The notes: generated by a model from the sequence alone, not told the origin. A stretch of DNA of 19,703 nucleotides from Thermodesulfovibrionales bacterium (GCA_919901705.1 CAKKPR010000240.1:1-19703), one strand, 5' to 3'. Counted from the stretch's first letter, positions 7,871 through 14,022 are shown. Numbers and translations are program-made.

Positions 7871-8953
7871 ATGCACGATGCAGCCCAGGCAGCAGCCAAT
7901 TTTATTAATCTTGACGCTGTAAATATGGTTTATCTTTTTCTCGTAGGCTTTGTTGGCGGCCTTGTCAGCGGATTTATAGGTTCGGGCGGGGCCTTTGTAA
8001 TGACCCCTGCAATGATGAGCATGGGAGTGCCGGGCCTTGTGGCAGTTGCAAGCAATATGTGCCACAAATTTCCAAAGGCGCTTATAGGCGCTATCAAACG
8101 GGCAAAATATGGGCAGGTTGATATAAAACTCGGGATAGTGCTTGGTATTTCTGCTGAAGCCGGAGTTCTCTACGGCGCGCATATACAGGAAAGCATTAAA
8201 AAGGCATTTGGAGATGCGGGTTCGAATCTTTATGTAAGCGTGGCATTTGTAGTAATCCTCGCTGTTGTCGGCGGTTTTGTGCTGATGGATGCGTGGAAGA
8301 CATATAAATCAGGGACTACAAACGATGAAGAAAAGGCCACAAAAATCGCACGCTGGGTACAGTCAGTAAATATTCCCGGAACAATGGTCTATTTCAAGAG
8401 TCTTAATGCAAGGATCTCTGTTCTTTTCACAATCCCTCTTGGATTTGCAACAGGCATGCTCGCAGCAACAATCGCAGTAGGCGGTTTTATTGGTGTCCCT
8501 GCAATGATTTATGTGCTTGGCGCCCCGAGTCTTATGGCCTCAGCCTCGGAACTTGTTATAGCATTTGTTATGGGCCTTGGCGGTTCATTCAAATTCGCAA
8601 TGCACGGCCTTGTTGATATCAGGCTTGCGATGATAATACTTGCAGGCTCACTCTTTGGAATCCAGCTCGGCGCAATAGGAACAACTTATGTGAAACCTTT
8701 TATAATAAAGGTTGTTATGGGAGTAATAATGGTAATAGTGCTCTTCAGCCGCGGACTGATGGTCCCTGTTTATCTTTCCCAGTTAGGTCTTATACAAACT
8801 TTAGGCGAAGGCACTGTAAAGGTATTAAAGAGCACAAGTTTTGCAATTATGATATTTGCTTTGGCATTAGGAGCATTCATAGTCCTTCGCGCAATGTGGC
8901 AGGGACGTAAGGCAGAGCGTGAACTGACAACAAAAGAAGCTTTAGTCAGGTAA
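7871..8953 (+). CDS. TauE/SafE (DUF81) family permease, probable anion exporter
   Basis: A 360-residue polytopic membrane protein with about eight or nine hydrophobic segments. The glycine-rich repeat typical of TauE/SafE occurs twice, as GLVSGFIGSGGAFVMTPAM near residue 35 and GMLAATIAVGGFIGVPAMI near residue 200. A soluble loop of about 35 residues (about 140-175) separates the halves. It is longer than the usual 250-residue members. Family members export sulfite, sulfoacetate or related organosulfur anions; the substrate here cannot be assigned. Its position between a small membrane protein and a USP gene suggests stress-linked transport. Confidence 0.9.
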   Translation: MHDAAQAAANFINLDAVNMVYLFLVGFVGGLVSGFIGSGGAFVMTPAMMSMGVPGLVAVASNMCHKFPKALIGAIKRAKYGQVDIKLGIVLGISAEAGVLYGAHIQESIKKAFGDAGSNLYVSVAFVVILAVVGGFVLMDAWKTYKSGTTNDEEKATKIARWVQSVNIPGTMVYFKSLNARISVLFTIPLGFATGMLAATIAVGGFIGVPAMIYVLGAPSLMASASELVIAFVMGLGGSFKFAMHGLVDIRLAMIILAGSLFGIQLGAIGTTYVKPFIIKVVMGVIMVIVLFSRGLMVPVYLSQLGLIQTLGEGTVKVLKSTSFAIMIFALALGAFIVLRAMWQGRKAERELTTKEALVR

Positions 8954-8958
8954 AGAAC

Positions 8959-9813
8959 GTGGGAAGATATAAAAAAATACTTGTAGCATTCGACGGCTCT
9001 GAATCGAGCAGGAATGCCCTTTTGCAGGCATTTAGGCTGGCAAACGATGAAGAATGCTGGATAACCGTTGCTACAGTGGTGCCGGCATATGACGGAGACC
9101 TTGACCTTACAGGAGTGACCGATATACATGCGGCATTAAGGCGTACCGGGGAGGAAATCCTTTCCAGGGCAAATGGAATAGCAAAAAAAGAGAACGCCCT
9201 TATAAAAACTGTACTTGAAGAGGGAGAAAGCTCTGAGAGGCTCGTTGCCCTTGCTGAGTCTGAAAACTGCGGGATTATTGTTATGGGAAGGCGCGGGACA
9301 TCCCGTTTTGAAAGGTCACTCATCGGCAGTGTTGCTGCAAGAGTGATTGGACATTCCGGTAAAGATGTGCTTGTGGTTCCTTCGGATACAGTAATCGGCT
9401 GGAAGAATATCCTGTTGGCTACAGACGGCTCAAAATACAGCCATGTTGCAACAGACAAGGCAATAGACTTTGCAAAATCATATGGCGGAGAACTGATGGC
9501 CATATCTATTGTTGATGTCCCCGCTGAATTTTATGCCGAGGCGCCTAAGGCAGTAGAAGACATGACTCACAAAGCAAAAGAATTTGTTGCAGATGTTAAG
9601 AAAAAGGCAGAGGCCTCCGGCATCACAGCAACAAAATTTGTTGGCGAAGGCGATGCCTATAAGGTAATTACAGACCTTGCAAAGAAAGAAAAGGCTGATG
9701 TTATTTTCATGGGAAGCCAGGGACGCACAGGCCTGAAAAAACTTCTTATGGGAAGCGTAACTGAAAAGGTTATCGGTTATGCATCATGCCCTGTGCTTGT
9801 GGTTAAGGTATAA
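8959..9813 (+). CDS. Tandem-domain universal stress protein (second copy)
   Basis: A 284-residue paralogue of the protein encoded at 58-915, colinear over its whole length. Two Usp domains carry ATP-site signatures G-x2-G-x9-G-S at 110-124 and near the C-terminus (GSQGRTGLKKLLMGS). It starts with GTG six bases after the permease stop and lacks a clear ribosome site, which suggests translational coupling. The N-terminal half has diverged more than the C-terminal half from copy 1. Fifth gene of the operon. ATP binding is predicted; the client process is unknown. Confidence 0.95.
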   Translation: MGRYKKILVAFDGSESSRNALLQAFRLANDEECWITVATVVPAYDGDLDLTGVTDIHAALRRTGEEILSRANGIAKKENALIKTVLEEGESSERLVALAESENCGIIVMGRRGTSRFERSLIGSVAARVIGHSGKDVLVVPSDTVIGWKNILLATDGSKYSHVATDKAIDFAKSYGGELMAISIVDVPAEFYAEAPKAVEDMTHKAKEFVADVKKKAEASGITATKFVGEGDAYKVITDLAKKEKADVIFMGSQGRTGLKKLLMGSVTEKVIGYASCPVLVVKV

Positions 9814-9842
9814 CTGTTAAACTTTATTAAAAGGAGGTAAAG

Positions 9843-10010
9843 ATGAAACGGTTACTAAAAAAAGTAGAGACTTTGATGGCGGCTGCAACATTTGCAGAGG
9901 CAGGAGATCACGAGACGGCAAGAGAGATAATGAAGGAAGAAAAACGCAGCGATAAGAGAGATGCTGCAAGGCCGACTCAGAGGCCGAGGCCCGGACTCAG
10001 GGCCTCGTAA
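9843..10010 (+). CDS. 55-residue small protein of the USP-linked family (copy 3)
   Basis: Nearly identical to copy 1 in its first 30 residues (one change, E22D), then diverging in a tail rich in Arg, Lys and Pro (RPTQRPRPGLRAS). It has the same AAAGGAGGT ribosome site. The 100 bases at 9808-9907 are identical to 910-1009, covering the intergenic spacer and the start of the gene. It is the last gene of the operon and is followed by a terminator. Function unknown; conservation of the helical core and variation in the tail suggest the core makes the essential contact. Confidence 0.85.
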   Translation: MKRLLKKVETLMAAATFAEAGDHETAREIMKEEKRSDKRDAARPTQRPRPGLRAS

Positions 10011-10031
10011 AGAAGAAATTGGTTTTGTAAT

Positions 10032-10063
10032 AAAAAGGCCCCTGTTTTAGAAAGGGGCTTTTT
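10032..10063 (+). terminator. Intrinsic terminator of the USP/permease operon
   Basis: GCCCCT pairs with AGGGGC across a short loop, and flanking A5/T5 tracts extend the stem with one bulged G. The structure ends in TTTTTCATTG on the plus strand, 22 bases after the last stop codon of the operon. Confidence 0.8.
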
Positions 10064-10098
10064 CATTGTTTAGAATCTTTCCGTTGCCTGGAGCTGAT

Positions 10099-10488
10099 TT
10101 ATGCTAAAACATGGTTTTGTGCGTATTGTATTGCAACTTCGTAGGCAATAGCTGAGTGGTCAGCGGAAGGGCTGTTGCCTTCACAGCTGAGTTCTCCTTT
10201 TGTTGCCTCCCTGTGGTTTCTGACCATTGCGGTTATAACCTGAGTCAGATCGAATCCGCCATCAGCGCAGTCCTTGCTCAAACAGTCTACCCTGAACAAA
10301 GCATAACTGCTGGGAAAGAAATTTACGGTACGCGGGAGAGATTTTTGTATCCCCTTCTGATTGTACATCATGCTAATGACGATGCTTGTAACCTCAGGGA
10401 ACTGTTTAGCCATAAAGCCCGCATCAACTCTTCGTTGCAGTCTTTCTGCCCTTGCCACATTCTTTCTGCTGTTCATGCTGTTGTTCAT
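10099..10488 (-). CDS. Conserved hypothetical protein with paired cysteines
   Basis: 129 residues. The N-terminus is basic (RKNVARAERLQRR), then comes a region with FRVDCLSKDCADGGFDLTQV (C69, C74) and a later C102 in GELSCEG. The order C-x4-C-x2-GGFDLT looks like a conserved functional core, perhaps a metal or nucleic-acid site. Of the two overlapping reading frames here, the minus one is chosen because it has a strong GGGAGGA ribosome site and a protein-like composition. It lies 53 bases downstream of the cold-shock gene on the same strand and may be cotranscribed with it. I do not recognise a named family. Confidence 0.7.
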   Translation of the reverse strand: MNNSMNSRKNVARAERLQRRVDAGFMAKQFPEVTSIVISMMYNQKGIQKSLPRTVNFFPSSYALFRVDCLSKDCADGGFDLTQVITAMVRNHREATKGELSCEGNSPSADHSAIAYEVAIQYAQNHVLA

Positions 10489-10504
10489 GTTCCTCCCAAA
10501 TGAG

Positions 10505-10531
10505 AAGGCCCCCTCAACGCGAGGGAGCCTT
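10505..10531 (-). terminator. Hairpin between cold-shock gene and downstream hypothetical
   Basis: Eleven-base arms AAGGCCCCCTC and GAGGGAGCCTT with one wobble and a five-base loop. There is no clear U-run on the minus strand, so it may be a leaky terminator or an mRNA-stabilising structure. It sits just before the ribosome site of the downstream gene. Confidence 0.5.
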
Positions 10532-10541
10532 TCCTATCTAA

Positions 10542-10742
10542 CTACAGTTTAACTACATTGATTGCCTTGGGGCCTTTTGGGCCCTTTTCAATATCAAAGC
10601 TGACCTTGTCACCTTCGGCAAGGGTCTTAAATCCATTGCCCTGGATTGACGTATGGTGTACAAAAGCTTCGCTTCCGTCATCATTCGTAATAAAACCAAA
10701 ACCCTTGGATTCGTTGAACCACTTCACTGTTCCATTTGCCAT
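10542..10742 (-). CDS. Cold-shock domain protein (CspA family)
   Basis: 66 residues spanning one cold-shock domain: MANGTVKWFNESKGFGFI gives RNP1 (KGFGFI, 13-18), and EAFVHHTSI gives the RNP2 region. It binds single-stranded RNA and DNA and melts mRNA structure. ATG 10742 is chosen for the near-perfect AAGGAGGT site and because it matches the family start; a longer in-frame version begins inside the leader. The leader carries its own promoter and an apparent terminator, described separately. Family identity is certain; whether it is cold-induced cannot be told from the coding sequence. Confidence 0.97.
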   Translation of the reverse strand: MANGTVKWFNESKGFGFITNDDGSEAFVHHTSIQGNGFKTLAEGDKVSFDIEKGPKGPKAINVVKL

Positions 10743-10765
10743 TTTTTTACCTCCTTTTTTATGAA

Positions 10766-10777
10766 CTGAAATTTCAG
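10766..10777. repeat. Perfect 12-base palindrome in the csp leader
   Basis: CTGAAATTTCAG lies between the leader terminator and the ribosome site of the cold-shock gene. It could be a regulator site or a small RNA hairpin. Short and AT-centred, so of uncertain meaning. Confidence 0.3.
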
Positions 10778-10788
10778 AAGGCATCAAT

Positions 10789-10825
10789 AAAAAAAGGCCG
10801 CAAAGTCAAAAGTCTTTGTGGCCTT
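10789..10825 (-). terminator. Intrinsic terminator/attenuator in the csp leader
   Basis: On the minus strand a 12-base stem (AAGGCCACAAAG with CTTTGCGGCCTT, one wobble, eight-base loop) runs directly into seven T residues. It lies between the predicted csp promoter and the csp ribosome site. If that promoter is real, transcripts must read through this structure to reach the gene. It could alternatively be the terminator of the upstream eIF1-like gene, with csp transcribed by read-through. Confidence 0.75.
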
Positions 10826-10859
10826 GTGTAATCGCAAAAACTTCTAAAATTCTAGCTTT

Positions 10860-10889
10860 AGGATAGCATGTCCCCAAACAGTTAGTCAA
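10860..10889 (-). promoter_or_regulatory. Sigma-70 promoter candidate for the cold-shock gene
   Basis: On the minus strand TTGACT, an 18-base spacer and TATCCT, with a TG one base before the -10 giving an extended -10. Transcription would start near 10853 and give a leader of about 110 bases before the cold-shock ATG. Long structured leaders are typical of csp genes. Confidence 0.6.
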
Positions 10890-10915
10890 GGAAAATCCAG
10901 GGGGATGTTAAATTC

Positions 10916-11257
10916 TCAGCTGCCGGAGCGTTTTGGCCTGTAGCCCATCTTCTCGAACTCTGCCATTAGTGTACCGCAATGGTCGCCCTGGATTTCAAGC
11001 GAGGCGTCCTTGATTGTGCCGCCTGTGCCGAGTCTTGTCTTAAGTTGTTTGAGGAGATTCTCTTTTTTTCTGTCCGGTATCCGCAGGCCTTCGATGATTG
11101 TGACGGATTTTCCGCCCCTGTGTTTCCGATCAAGCCGGATAATCACTTGCTGCTCCATGGGACGCACGGCTGTCCGGATAGGTTTTTCAGCAGGCTTTTC
11201 CTTCCGTGGAATTGGCTGTTCCGTTGAATAAACTAATTTTGACTTTTCTCCCGGCAT
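10916..11257 (-). CDS. eIF1/SUI1-like translation factor (YciH family)
   Basis: 113 residues. A variable basic N-terminus with the typical KLVYST start is followed by the SUI1 domain (about 38-110): RKHRGGKSVTIIEGL, then LGTGGTIKDASLEIQGDH, and the final EKMGYRPK. The domain binds the 30S subunit and influences start-codon fidelity in eukaryotic and archaeal relatives; the bacterial role is less clear. ATG 11257 is preferred over a GTG five codons upstream; neither has a good ribosome site. The gene is divergent from greB. Confidence 0.92.
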   Translation of the reverse strand: MPGEKSKLVYSTEQPIPRKEKPAEKPIRTAVRPMEQQVIIRLDRKHRGGKSVTIIEGLRIPDRKKENLLKQLKTRLGTGGTIKDASLEIQGDHCGTLMAEFEKMGYRPKRSGS

Positions 11258-11266
11258 GGTTAATTT

Positions 11267-11282
11267 TAGCACAGGGGTTGCG
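11267..11282 (+). promoter_or_regulatory. Weak sigma-54-like promoter candidate before greB
   Basis: TAGCAC-AGGGG-TTGCG fits the sigma-54 consensus spacing with an intact -12 TTGC but has AG where the -24 GG is expected, a serious mismatch. It would place the start near 11293, before the greB ribosome site. Low-confidence candidate. Confidence 0.25.
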
Positions 11283-11338
11283 CTTAATCGCTGTTTTTAC
11301 GTATTGTAAACTAACTTATCTGTTTGAGGAAATATAGC

Positions 11339-11833
11339 ATGAGAAAACCATTGCCGAAGAAAACAAGTGTTTCGCCTTACATTACGCCTGAGGGGCAGAA
11401 ACGTTTACAAGAGGAGCTGTCATATCTCTGGAAGGTGAAACGGCCGCAGGTTACTAAGGCTGTTTCAGAAGCTGCTGCTATGGGCGACCGTTCTGAAAAC
11501 GCAGAGTATATCTACGGTAAAAAGCAGTTAAGGGAGATTGATGCCCGTATACATTTTCTTAAAAAAAGATTGGGCGAGCTGATTGTAGTGGACAGGACAC
11601 CTGATGATACTTCAAAGGTATTTTTTGGCGCATGGGTTGAAATTGAGGATACTGAAGGGAATGTGCAGAAATATCGCATTGTCGGTCCTGATGAAAGTGA
11701 TGCAGGGAAGAATTTTATCAGCATTGATTCCCCTGTGGCAAAGGCATTGTTGCGTAGCACAGAAGGTGACGAGGTTGTTGTCAGCAGGCCTAACGGTAAA
11801 GCTTCTTTTGTTGTAACATCAATCCATTATTAG
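11339..11833 (+). CDS. greB: Transcription elongation factor GreB
   Basis: 164 residues. An N-terminal coiled coil (about 14-85) carries the tip MGDRSENAEY with the catalytic acids D50 and E53, which enter the RNA polymerase secondary channel and stimulate cleavage of backtracked RNA. The FKBP-like C-terminal domain contains KVFFGAWVEIED and ISIDSPVAKALL, the pattern of GreB rather than GreA. ATG 11339 with GAGGA upstream is preferred to a TTG five codons earlier. The basic N-terminal extension (MRKPLPKK) is slightly longer than in E. coli. Likely single-gene transcript; a convergent hairpin follows. Confidence 0.95.
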   Translation: MRKPLPKKTSVSPYITPEGQKRLQEELSYLWKVKRPQVTKAVSEAAAMGDRSENAEYIYGKKQLREIDARIHFLKKRLGELIVVDRTPDDTSKVFFGAWVEIEDTEGNVQKYRIVGPDESDAGKNFISIDSPVAKALLRSTEGDEVVVSRPNGKASFVVTSIHY

Positions 11834-11865
11834 TTTTAAGATTTTTAAATTTTATAACCCTGTAA

Positions 11866-11899
11866 ACCCCGCAGAAGGACGAAAGTCTTCTAACGGGGT
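11866..11899. terminator. Hairpin between convergent greB and YtxH-type genes
   Basis: ACCCCG pairs with CGGGGT, with an inner AGAAG/CTTCT stem closed by a GAAA tetraloop. The plus-strand flank is A-rich, so it is not a classic terminator for greB, but it lies between two convergent genes and can serve either. Confidence 0.6.
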
Positions 11900-11917
11900 A
11901 AAAAGTCTAAAAGCGCC

Positions 11918-12259
11918 TTAAAGCCCGAGGGCCTGCGTCAGCCTTTTCTTCTGTTTTTCGATTGCCCTTTGCCCGTGCTCTATCGCTGTTACAAGCTCTT
12001 TTTTGGCCTTGTCTGACAGGTCCATCGCCTGTTCAATGACATCTTCAGTCTTTTCCTTTAAATTATCAGCGAACCCATGCACATCCTCAATGGTCTCCTC
12101 GATTAAATCAACCGCGTTATTTTTTATGCGGCGTGCTGTCTTTGAGATATCCTTCCTGGTCTCTCTGCCTGACCTGGGTGCATATAGAAGGGCAATAGCA
12201 GCCCCTATTACCCCGCCCAGCAAAAAAGCTCCGCCAATCTTTGTCGCATTGTCTTTCAT
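11918..12259 (-). CDS. YtxH-domain protein
   Basis: 113 residues: a short N-terminus, one glycine-rich membrane helix (about 8-26, GGAFLLGGVIGAAIALLYA), the YtxH hallmark APRSGRETRKD, and a long charged amphipathic helix to the end (about 40-110), probably a coiled coil. GGGAGGA precedes ATG at good spacing. Family members are membrane-anchored and often general-stress associated; no biochemical function is established. Confidence 0.9.
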   Translation of the reverse strand: MKDNATKIGGAFLLGGVIGAAIALLYAPRSGRETRKDISKTARRIKNNAVDLIEETIEDVHGFADNLKEKTEDVIEQAMDLSDKAKKELVTAIEHGQRAIEKQKKRLTQALGL

Positions 12260-12376
12260 AACGTCCTCCCTGTTGTAAAAAACATTTCCTGTTAGATTAA
12301 GCCTATCACATACAAAGATAATGTCAAGAAGCCCAGAAGGTAAAAAGTGCTATAGTTACAAAGTCCATGGCAGTCA

Positions 12377-12544
12377 GGTAAAATAAATTTCTTACAGGAG
12401 GCAATGGAATATCTTGCGGCCCGGCCCGCCTGTATTCTTGTCGGCTCTTCAATAATGAAGCGTGAGCTTGTAATGGCTGAGGACTGGCCGGCAATTACGA
12501 GGATTGCAAAGAAATTCGTTGAGAAAATAAATGAATATGTTTAA
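12377..12544 (+). pseudogene. eda: C-terminal remnant of a KDPG/KHG aldolase gene
   Basis: An in-frame stretch reads INFLQEAMEYLAA, then ACILVGSSIMKRELVMAED and WPAITRIAKKFVEK before its stop. This matches the order of the last 40-50 residues of 2-keto-3-deoxy-6-phosphogluconate aldolase (gly-rich phosphate loop VGSS, then the DW..IT..A..FVE helix). The rest of the roughly 210-residue enzyme is missing: an in-frame stop lies at 12353. An ATG with an apparent AGGAGG (12404) could allow a 46-residue product, but without the catalytic Lys it cannot be an aldolase. Best read as a truncated gene end left at the edge of the inserted region. Confidence 0.55.
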
Positions 12545-12632
12545 AGTTTGCTTGTTAAGCCCAAGAAGATTTTTATCGAAGGCAGGAGAAGTTGATATGA
12601 AGAGAAAGGGCGCAGTTAAGTAAAAGCATCTA

Positions 12633-12650
12633 ATGTTTTTTTAAAAACAT
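12633..12650. repeat. Perfect inverted repeat upstream of DUF488 gene
   Basis: ATGTTTTT and AAAAACAT are perfect 8-base arms around TT, immediately before the -10 element, overlapping the -35 position. It may be an operator or simply AT-rich sequence. Confidence 0.35.
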
Positions 12651-12658
12651 AAAAAATC

Positions 12659-12667
12659 TGGTATAAT
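12659..12667 (+). promoter_or_regulatory. Extended -10 promoter of the DUF488 operon
   Basis: TGGTATAAT, a perfect -10 hexamer with the TGn extension. No good -35 is present at 17 bases, which extended -10 promoters tolerate. Initiation near 12674 gives a short leader containing AAGGAGG. Confidence 0.6.
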
Positions 12668-12693
12668 GACAAAAATTAGTAAGGAGGTATACC

Positions 12694-13140
12694 ATCGAGC
12701 CTATTTCATTATTAACCGTAGGATACGAAGGAAGAGACATAAAAGAATTTATTAATAGGCTCCTGAACAAAAAAGTACAAACCCTTATTGACGTAAGGGA
12801 AATACCCGCCAGCAGGAAAACAGGATTTTCAAAAACTAAACTTTCAGAACACCTTGAGGAAGCAGGCATAAAATATATCCATATAAAAGAACTGGGGAGT
12901 CCGAAAATATTGCGGGAAGAGCTACATGAAAATAATGACTATGGCTATTTCTTCACAAAGTATTCTGCATATATACAAACCAAATTAGATATCGTTAAAA
13001 AATTATACGAAGATACCATAATGCATGAGACAAGCTGTATTATGTGTTTTGAAAGAGATCAGGCCAAATGCCATAGGAAAATAGTCGCTGAAAAAGTAAA
13101 AGAAATCGACGGTAATGGCCTTATAATAACCCATATATAG
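12694..13140 (+). CDS. DUF488 family protein with apparent AUC start codon
   Basis: 148 residues if translation begins at ATC 12694. The product opens with the family hallmark SLLTVGYEGRDIKEFINRLL, has LIDVREIPASRK (32-42) and ends with CFERDQAKCHRKIVAE (118-133), all conserved in DUF488. AAGGAGG lies six bases before the ATC. No ATG, GTG or TTG is in frame before a TTG at 12910, which would remove the first 72 residues and the conserved N-terminus. Options are genuine AUC initiation, an ATG-to-ATC mutation lowering expression, or a sequence error. The downstream gene starts seven bases after its stop, so the two form an operon. Function unknown. Confidence 0.8.
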   Translation: MEPISLLTVGYEGRDIKEFINRLLNKKVQTLIDVREIPASRKTGFSKTKLSEHLEEAGIKYIHIKELGSPKILREELHENNDYGYFFTKYSAYIQTKLDIVKKLYEDTIMHETSCIMCFERDQAKCHRKIVAEKVKEIDGNGLIITHI

Positions 13141-13147
13141 CCCAGAT

Positions 13148-13927
13148 ATGGCATTAGAGACAAAACAAGTTCTCGTTACTGTTAAAGCTTATCCGAATCC
13201 AAGCAAAAAATATGAAGAAACAGTTTGTGTCGCTGGCATAGACCTTAAATCAAATAAGTGGATACGTTTATATCCGATACCTTTCAGAGACCTGGACGAT
13301 GATAAAAAATTCAAAAAATATAGCATAATCGAATTGAAGGCCGAAAAAGCGCCTGCCGATACGAGGCCGGAAAGTTATAAAGTTGATAGTGGAAGCATTG
13401 AAATTTTGGAGCACTATAACACAGTAAAAGATAAGAACTGGGCTCTTAGGAAAAAAATAGTTCTGCCCACCGTATCAAGCTCCTTATGCAGCATACTGGA
13501 AGAAAACAAAATTAATGGAAAATCATTGGGCATGTTCAAGCCGCAAAATATTCAGTTCGTTTATAAAAAAGCAAAACCGGAAAAAGATGAGGAGCGTGAT
13601 AAATATTATGCCCAACTCGATTTCGATAAAAAACCAAAGAAGGCAATAGAAGATGTTCCGTTTGATTTCAGATATGCATTTTTTTGTGCTGGGCGCTCAG
13701 ATTGCCCAGGCCATAACTTGCCTATAATTGACTGGGAAATTTTTCAGTCGTTTAGGAAATGGAGATGGAAATATAAAGATGAAAATACTTTATTAGAAAA
13801 GATTTCTGAAAGATGGCTCAATAGCATGTGTTCTGAGAAGACCGATACTTATTTTTATGTAGGGAATATGCAAAGGTTCAGAGATAATTTTATGGTTCTT
13901 GGTGTTTTCTATCCGCCTAAAATATAA
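13148..13927 (+). CDS. Uncharacterised protein coupled to DUF488
   Basis: 259 residues with no membrane segment or signal peptide. The N-terminal part (VTVKAYPNPSKKYEETVCVA then WIRLYPIPFR at 38-47) looks like a beta-rich domain. A central motif FFCAGRSDCPGHN has C180-x5-C186-x2-H189, followed by DWE (195-197), which could bind a metal or contact nucleic acid. The C-terminus YFYVGNMQRFR...GVFYPP also looks conserved. It has no ribosome site of its own and starts seven bases after DUF488, so it is probably translationally coupled. I do not recognise a named family. Confidence 0.85.
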   Translation: MALETKQVLVTVKAYPNPSKKYEETVCVAGIDLKSNKWIRLYPIPFRDLDDDKKFKKYSIIELKAEKAPADTRPESYKVDSGSIEILEHYNTVKDKNWALRKKIVLPTVSSSLCSILEENKINGKSLGMFKPQNIQFVYKKAKPEKDEERDKYYAQLDFDKKPKKAIEDVPFDFRYAFFCAGRSDCPGHNLPIIDWEIFQSFRKWRWKYKDENTLLEKISERWLNSMCSEKTDTYFYVGNMQRFRDNFMVLGVFYPPKI

Positions 13928-13948
13928 AGGTGCTTTTATAAAACCATC

Positions 13949-13964
13949 TTTCGCGCTTTCGCGC
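13949..13964. repeat. Tandem 8-base repeat
   Basis: TTTCGCGC occurs twice head to tail, GC-rich against an AT-rich background, just after the DUF488 operon. The rest of the 13928-14136 gap holds only the terminator below and a small GTTCG/CGAAC stem. Confidence 0.4.
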
Positions 13965-14022
13965 TATTGGCTGCTTCTTGCCATGAATTTTGATAGTTAA
14001 GCTCTCGGAAGATTTGCAGGGG

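Noticed and set aside
8217..8232. GGTTCGAATC, a tRNA T-loop-like string
   Set aside because: It is inside the TauE/SafE coding sequence, and no acceptor or anticodon stem surrounds it.
10156..10503. Plus-strand reading frame of 115 codons overlapping the Cys-containing hypothetical gene
   Set aside because: It has no ribosome site and starts at GTG, while the opposite strand has GGGAGGA and a protein-like sequence with a patterned Cys core.
12545..12625. Possible further coding remnant after the aldolase stump
   Set aside because: All three frames hold stops and none continues the aldolase or matches anything recognisable.
12630..12869. Minus-strand reading frame of 79 codons over the start of the DUF488 gene
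   Set aside because: It is antisense to the conserved DUF488 N-terminus and resembles no protein; it arises from that gene's codon pattern.
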